Positions 57,962 to 64,000 of a stretch of DNA of 64,000 nucleotides are shown here, piece by piece. How positions within the stretch are numbered: position 1 is the first letter of the stretch; each line of letters opens with the position of its first letter. The notes beneath the pieces were generated by a model. It saw only the letters and a program-made list of their open reading frames with translations. It searched no databases and was not told the DNA's origin. The DNA is from Paramarasmius palmivorus (taxonomy: Eukaryota; Basidiomycota; Agaricomycetes; Agaricales; Marasmiaceae), in the NCBI GenBank assembly GCA_037176845.1, contig JAYKXP010000103.1:62001-126000 (forward strand), in the 5' to 3' direction. Made by a program: the position numbers and the translations under genes.

Positions 57962-60284
57962 ATGCCCAGATTCTCACTCTTCGGTCTCCTAGCATTATCG
58001 GTATCGCTACCTTTGGTTTTGACCTACGGCAATACAGGCTGGTACGAGAAGATATACGGTGTTAATCTCGGTTCATGGTACGTCTCTTCTTCCTCCTTCA
58101 TCCCTTCTTCAACTGACGGAAACACGGAATCCGATAGGCTTCTCGTTGAACCGTGGATGTTACCTCGAGGTATGCGTCATAGTTCCTTCCGTCCACATGA
58201 CGGGTACGATCTGCACGAGGCACTCAACCCTTAAAATCTAGAATGGCAAGCTATGGGTGGCGAAGACTGCAATCCTTGCTCGAGCTGTATTCGGAGTGAA
58301 TTGTTCGTTTCTCCACCATCTACCCTTGCTATTCCGTTGCATCTGATATGCTCCATAGCACACTCGCCCAGGCGTACCCCGATACAGTAGACGACATGAT
58401 GGCTCACCATTGGTATACTATCCTTCCTCCTGCATGTGTTCAGCTGTTAATCGATGTATATATGACAGGGACACATGGTTCAACCAAACGGACGTCGACC
58501 AATTAGTCGATTTGGGGCTCAACACAGTTCGGATTCCCGTAAGCCATTTATGTTTTCATTCAACGAATCTATTGGCATTCTGATTTCCGCTATCAACGTA
58601 GCTCGGGTACTGGATCATTGAAGGCCTCGTGAACCGCACATCCGAATTCTATCCTCGCGGCGGGTTGAAAGCTCTCGTACGTACCTCCATACAACCCTTC
58701 AGCTGACTAGTTTATATTTAACTCTAAACTAGCGACGCGGCTTGTATCAACTCAAAAAAGCCGGTATTCAAGTTATCCTCGACCACCATGCTCTTCCTGG
58801 TGTTGCCGCTATCGAGCAAATGTTTGCGGGCAAGTGTACGAATGTTACGGAGTTCTATGTAAGTTGTTCCTTTTATCTGTGTTTCCAAAACCGACAGCTG
58901 AGTGCCTTTGATAGACCGCGCCAAATTACGAAAGAGCCTTAGCATGGACGACTGTTATGGCCGCTCTATCCCACATCGACCCTGTATTCGGGAGTGTATT
59001 CGCTATTCAGGCAGTCAACGAGCCAATTATGAACGCCACACAGACGCCCAAGTTCGGGGGGTGTACGTCTTTATCTTGATATCTCCTTTGGACTGATATT
59101 AATCAAATGCTCGGACAGTCCAAAAGAATTTTGCACTGACTATCCGCCTCATTGAAACACTCCTCGGTATCGCACCGTTCCCACACCCCATCAACGCACA
59201 AGACTACCTTCAAACTCCTCTCGGCTTCGCTGCGGACCTCAACCTCAACAACTCCATCTTTCCCCCTACACCTTGGCTACCACCTTATCCCCCTTCTTCG
59301 CCTTCTCTTGCAGGAAGACATTTCCCAAGTAACGCCACGATCGACAGTTCACTCGAATGGTCGCCCGTGGATATATTTACTGGTCTCAGGGAGATCAATT
59401 GCTGCAAGAGATATACGCAAACAGTTCCCAGAGACGGTGCTGAATGCGGTAGGGGAAGGCGTGGGGTTATTGTTTGGGATTTTGTTGGATATAATAAAGC
59501 AGGAAGAGCAGGACTGTACTTATGCACTGCCGAGGCTTGGAGAGGGGAAGGTCAATCGGCTGCCATTGGTGACGAAGTATGTGTTTCTGCTTTAATGGTT
59601 GGAATGGTGTTAATGGATCGTTCAATGTTCTAGCTTCATGGATATCAATTGGCAATTTGCATCGCCCGCGAACCCTGTTGATGCGGCCATTGGTCCCATT
59701 GGATTTGATAACCATCTTTATTATAACTTTGGTGTACGTGCATCTCTTCCATTACTCTTCTACTCCACATCTGACTCTGTAATATGTAGGGCGTCGCTGA
59801 TCCCAACGCCGAGGCGTATCTCACTCATCTCTGCAGTACGTTTCTCTCGCACATTATTCTAAACGTCTCTAACTTACGAACCCCGGAACAGACCTTGATA
59901 GAATTCAGAAAGATGCCGCACTAGGCAACAAACCCCTCTGGTTTGGTGAATGGAGTCTCGCGACAAATTTCAACGCGAACGAATCTTTCATACATGATTG
60001 GGCTGATGCGCAAAAGTTACAGTATGGGAAGGATGCGGGATGGATCGTAAGTTCCCAAATTATCCTTTTATTTCTCCTGAGCTGCTGGATCTAACACTAT
60101 ATGTCAGTTCTGGAACTTCAAGATCGAGAACTCGACGCAAGCGGGTGATATACCGAAGTCGTGGTCGTATTTGGAGGCGTATAGAAGGGGCTACTTTACG
60201 AAGGATCCGGCGGCATTTAATAATCCGGATGTGTGTGAGCCTTGGATTAATAGGACTGCGACGACGACTACGATGTCGGGATGA
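57962..60284 (+). CDS. Secreted glycoside hydrolase family 5 (exo-glucanase-like)
   Basis: About fourteen short exons. The signal peptide is MPRFSLFGLLALSVSLPLVL, followed by YGVNLGSW|LLVEPWMLP, EWQAMGGEDCNPC, HHWDTWFNQTDVDQLVDLGL, NTVRIPLGYWIIEGL, GIQVILDHHALPG, then the acid/base motif QAVNEPIM and, near the end, the nucleophile motif WFGEWSLAT. Also typical are NFMDINWQFASP, DNHLYYNFG and SWSYLEAYRRGYFT. This is the layout of mushroom GH5 proteins near exo-beta-1,3-glucanases; cell-wall glucan or plant glucan hydrolysis is expected, specificity unproved. Splices that had to be chosen carefully: GGF|QKNF with donor GTACGT near 59060, and a 58 nt intron after LEWSP near 59370 that restores FPETVLNAVGEG. 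An ATG at 57944 would add six residues. Confidence 0.88.
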
Positions 60285-60686
60285 GGTTGAGAAAGGGGTT
60301 TATGGGGTTTGCGGTGATTTATACTGTATCCTTAGTTTGTGATATGACTTCACGTTTTACGATCTCTTCTGGCTACTGTAATTTAGACATGTGGGTTTTG
60401 TAATCTTCATGCTATACAAGGAACAACATGATTTGACGGCAAACTCGCTAGCTATTGAGATGAGCCTGAGGCTTGGCTTTAGACGGAACTGATGGCGATG
60501 GAGATGCCGGGGACCAAGGAGTGCACTGGCGCTCAAGAAACTGGCATGCTGTGGCTGGCATTTGCAGAGAAATGATCAACACGAGTAGGAACAGTTGATT
60601 GTCACCGCTGGAACGGGTTCCTTACTCCCTGGTGGGAGTATATATACGTATTCCTGGCAGCCAGAATATCACGACTGCATCCCAAC
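60285..60686 (+). promoter_or_regulatory. Intergenic with TATA box for the GNAT gene
   Basis: TATATATA at 60639-60646 lies 40 bp upstream of the ATG at 60687. The remainder is the GH5 3' flank without recognisable features. Confidence 0.5.
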
Positions 60687-61720
60687 ATGACCGTTAAGAT
60701 ACACCGCATTCTGAATATGACTGGTGAGTATATATTCAAAAGCTAGTTATTAAAGTTTAGCTCGCGACAATTCTTTCAGAGCAGGAAATCGAGCACACGA
60801 TATCGGTCCATGTCAGAGCGTACGCGATGAAGGGTCTGTCCAAACTATTCCTTCCCAGCATAACCGACATTGATTTTTGAACCAAGATCCAGCGATTAAG
60901 ATGATGGTTGGTGGCGACTGGTCCCTTGCCGCTGAGCTTGGGCGTGCAATGATTCGGGCTACACTTCTCGAAGGCGAAGTCTACGCAGTGAAAGACGAAC
61001 GCGATGAAATCGTGTCGTTTGGGCTATGGGCAAAGCCGGGGGTTATGATATTCTCCACGTCAGTCATCAGGTACATTCAGGAGAAGATTGACGGACTGAA
61101 CAAACACTTGACAGGGAAGATCAACGAGCGCTCGGGTTTAACGCGTTCTTTGAGAAGCTGGATGAGAGAACGAAGTATTGGTGGAAACATACGGTGAGAG
61201 GAGACTGTTTGTGATATTTTCCCGGGCCAGAGCTGAGGTAATAAATAGTATCCGGAGACATTTGAGAGGCACGCAGTGCCCATGTTCACAAAAGAGGTTT
61301 ATGTTTTGTGGATTCCCTGATTAGACTGATTCTCATCGTTTGATGTGTTAGGAGGTGTCCAGACGCTGGTGGTGTGCAAATCTTGTGACGGATCCAGACT
61401 ACCAGGGACGGGGTTATGGCACTGCGATTGTGGACCATGCATTCAAAAGGGTACGTTCATGTGGCTTTCGGTCTGAAAACGTTTTTTTTTTTAATGAACT
61501 CTTGGTAGGCACTCGAGGCGGACGGATTCATAGGGTTATCAGCTGTGTCGCCTGTAACTGTGAGCTTTAGGATCACAAAGAGTCTCGCATAAGCTCACCT
61601 TTTTAAATCTAGCTTCGTCGGTATCTGGCTATGGGATTGCGAAAGCGGGGGGATTTCTTGGTGTCTTCACCTTTCAAGGGAAATCAAGATTTAAAGGCCC
61701 ATATTTTGACCAAGGAGTAA
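60687..61720 (+). CDS. GNAT-family N-acetyltransferase
   Basis: Seven or eight small exons. The start is MTVKIHRILNMT at 60687; exon 2 (60780-60833) gives EQEIEHTISVHVRAYAMKG; exon 3 from 60887 gives MMVGGDWSLAAELGRAMIRA and VYAVKDERDEIVSFGLWAKP. A 57 nt intron (GTCAGT...GACAG) then joins FST to EDQRALGFNAFFEKLDERTK. The acetyl-CoA-binding motif is VTDPDYQGRGYGTAIVDHAF (Q/RxxGxG/A), followed by ALEADGFIGLSAVSPVT and, after a last intron, LRRYLAMGLRKRGDF to TAA at 61720. Many mushroom paralogs of this type have unknown amine substrates. Cytosolic; no targeting signal seen. Confidence 0.75.
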
Positions 61721-62087
61721 TAAAAAAACTTCCTGTAGTGTTTCCGTTACATGAATAAGTACCAAAAGCGGTGGTGGTGGTCAATGGTAGAGCATGGCTT
61801 GATCACGTGCGAAGAGCGCATGGGAAAGTTCGGGCGGTAATCCCGATGATTGCCTTCAGCGCTATGCACAACAGCGAGCAACATCAAACCTCGAAGATGA
61901 ATGACGACCGGTTCAGCTGCTTCTACTTACCATTAGACCAAGAAGATATCGCCGGCACTATCCTCTGTCCAATTGCCGGCACTCTTCCCTCAACCATGAT
62001 CAGATGATGCTTGCCTTGTGAGCATTGTATACCTTCCTTGCCATTCCCCAGTGTCAAACGCTTTCTTTTCCCAATCACCTCTCTACG
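61721..62087. other. Intergenic
   Basis: A 78-codon frame (61771-62007) has no motif and lies in the promoter of the following gene; not called. Confidence 0.4.
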
Positions 62088-64000
62088 ATGCTCAGATGTC
62101 TGAGAAGGCCCTCCACCACTGCTAGGAATGGTTGGGATGCTTTGAGGAGGTACTCAGGCAAGGTGAGCAATAATCGTGGTTTACCGAGCCTCCAGTTAAC
62201 TAGAGCTATCCTATAGATTTCCAGCTCCTCAAAGTACCCTGTAATTGAACATGAGTACGATGCGGTTGTTGTGTGAGCAGATGAGGCTACGCGAATGGTC
62301 TAGTTGGGACATACTCATCCTGGATGTAACCTTGCAGAGGCGCTGGCGGAGCTGGGTTACGAGCAGCACTAGGGCTGGCAGAGTCTGGGTTCAACACTGC
62401 ATGTATCACCAAGCTATTCCCGACGAGAAGTCATACCGTTGCTGCTCAGGTGCGTCGTCATTCTTTACTAGTTTGATGTCTAAAGCTAATCAAACTTGAC
62501 TCGTCGTTTTAGGGTGGTATTAACGCTGCGCTCGGTGTAAGATTTCTCATGGACCGATATCGAACTCAACCTGATAACAATAATGAATAGAACATGACCG
62601 AGGACGATTGGAGATACCATGTATACGACACCGTCAGTTTCTCCTCGCTGCTGCCATTTTGTACCCATCTCACCCATAGTACCTCTTCGATGACACAGGT
62701 CAAAGGCTCCGACTGGCTCGGGGATCAAGATGCCATACATTATATGTGTCGAGAGGCTCCCAACGCCGTCTTAGAAGTACCTCATCCTCGTGCCATACCA
62801 AATCCACCTATGCTCACTATACCTGTCCCTTTACAGCTCGAACGCTTCGGCGTTCCCTTCTCCAGAACCCCCGAAGGGAAAATTTACCAACGTGCTGTCG
62901 GCGGTCAATCTCTCGACTATGGCAAAGGCGGGATCGCCTACCGTACCGCTTGTGCCGCAGATCGTACAGGTCATGCTCTCTTACACACTCTCTACGGACA
63001 AGCTCTTCGCCCCCAAAACCCGGTGAAATTCTTCATCGAATTCTTTGCCCTCGACCTTCTCATGCTCGACGGCGAATGTCTTGGCGTTATCGCGCTGGGC
63101 ATGGAAGACGGTTGTCTTCATAGATTCAGGGCTCACAAGACTGTACTAGCTACAGGTGGATACGGGAGAGCCTATTTCAGTTGTACGAGTGCACACACGT
63201 GCTCAGGAGATGGAAATGCAATGGCTGCGAGAGCTGGGTTGCCGTTACAGGACATGGAGTTTGTACAGTTCCATCCGACGGGGATATACGGGGCTGGATG
63301 TTTGATTACTGAAGGTACGCCTCTGCCTTGACACTTGGAGCAGATATTGATACTATACCTCATTTATTGCAGGCTGCAGAGGTGAAGGCGGTTATCTCCT
63401 CAACTCGGAGGGCGAGCGTTTCATGGAACGTTACGCTCCAACAGCCAAGGATCTTGCATCAAGGGACGTCGTTGCACGTAGTATGACGATCGAGATACGT
63501 GAAGGAAGGGGTACCGGTTCTGAGAAGGATCATATACATCTTCAACTCAGTCACCTTCCACCGGAGATCATCCACGAAAGGTTACCTGGTATCTCCGAGA
63601 CTGCGTCGATCTTTGCTGGGATTGACGTGACGAAGGAGCCTATACCAGTTTTGCCGACGGTTCATTACAATAGTACGTTTTCCTGCTCTCCGTCATGAAT
63701 GATATGGGCGTTTACTAATCTTTCACCATGACACGCAGTGGGTGGGATACCAACACGCTATACCGGCCAAGTTCTCACCGTAGATTCGCAAGGCCAAGAT
63801 CATATTGTTCCGAATCTTTATGCAGCTGGCGAAACAGCATGTGTCTCCGTACATGGTGCCAATCGACTGGGCGCTAATTCACTGTTGGATATTGTGGTGT
63901 TTGGCAGAGCCGCGGCGGAACATATCAAAGAGAACTTGGAGCCTGGGCAGCCACACCGTGCCATACCGCCTGATATAGGGATGAAGAGTGTGTCGTTTTT
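62088..64000 (+). CDS. SDH1: Succinate dehydrogenase flavoprotein subunit, 5' part (runs off the window)
   Basis: The ATG at 62088 starts a mitochondrial presequence ([20 protein letters not shown]), then exons give [20 protein letters not shown] (FAD Rossmann motif). Next come [20 protein letters not shown] with the histidine that binds FAD covalently, [77 protein letters not shown] and [20 protein letters not shown]. These are followed by [22 protein letters not shown] and [20 protein letters not shown], all strongly conserved in SDHA. It catalyses succinate to fumarate in complex II at the inner mitochondrial membrane and the citric-acid cycle. Introns are short and numerous; one lies between Gln and Gly of the FAD-His motif. 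About 150-180 C-terminal residues lie beyond the right edge. Confidence 0.95.

Noticed and set aside
59152..59595. 147-codon frame as an independent gene
   Set aside because: Its second half is a GH5 exon (FPETVLNAVGEG...PLVT) and its first half is out of frame with the GH5 exon at the same place.
61771..62007. 78-codon forward frame before SDH1
   Set aside because: No homology signal, no splice partners, sits in the expected promoter.
1..64000. CRISPR array, rRNA, tRNA or bacterial operon
   Set aside because: No regularly spaced direct repeats with unique spacers, no rRNA-like sequence, no convincing tRNA B-box in a cloverleaf context, and gene structure is eukaryotic.

Overview
The window is nuclear DNA of a filamentous basidiomycete, most likely an Agaricomycete. 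The evidence is protein-coding genes cut by many introns of about 50 bp (GT/GC...AG), several mushroom-type uncharacterised families (F-box-like, MYND, proteins with an Arg-rich 'RERNREK' helix), a decayed KDZ-type DNA transposon protein, and no bacterial operon signals. I rebuilt most gene models by hand-splicing; where the spliced length is a multiple of three and family motifs join across introns, confidence is high.

Layout. 1-5.5 kb: two MYND-family paralogs on the minus strand, the left one frameshifted, with poorly interpretable sequence between them. 5.6-9.1 kb: repeat-rich DNA with a tandem array of about 110 bp units, then an F-box/LRR-like gene. 9.2-12.6 kb: one long multi-exon gene for a nuclear-looking protein with coiled coil and poly-Glu. 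12.8-18.5 kb: small genes, two of them (14737-15216 and 16143-16698, plus strand) assembled from exons too short to stand out, and a single-pass membrane coiled-coil gene. 18.5-21.8 kb: a KDZ transposon protein scattered over several frames. 20-25 kb: sequence with inflated homopolymers and a second tandem repeat (about 270-300 bp units). 26-31 kb: a copy of the MYND-gene 5' end, a small SET-domain gene, and a tandem pair of F-box-like genes, one frameshifted.

31-38 kb is a compact metabolic block: a MATE transporter, a secreted agmatinase/arginase-family enzyme sharing a 408 bp divergent promoter with it, and an amino-acid/GABA-type permease converging on the agmatinase. Together they could handle arginine/agmatine-derived nitrogen (inference). 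40.8-45.7 kb: tandem duplicates of a six-TM, FAD/NAD(P)-binding membrane oxidoreductase resembling the C-terminal half of fungal TmpL/NPS12-like proteins. 45.8-49.6 kb: an EthD-like barrel protein, a bZIP factor and a SANT-like/coiled-coil protein. 50-56.4 kb: four tandem metallo-beta-lactamase-fold hydrolases (AiiA/AttM-like), two intact, one with a frameshift and odd splice donor, one pseudogene. 58-64 kb: secreted GH5 glycosidase, GNAT acetyltransferase, and the 5' part of succinate dehydrogenase flavoprotein, which runs off the right edge.

Two themes recur. First, at least four introns use a GC donor. Second, several genes differ from an intact frame by one base in a homopolymer, so part of the apparent pseudogenisation may be consensus error.
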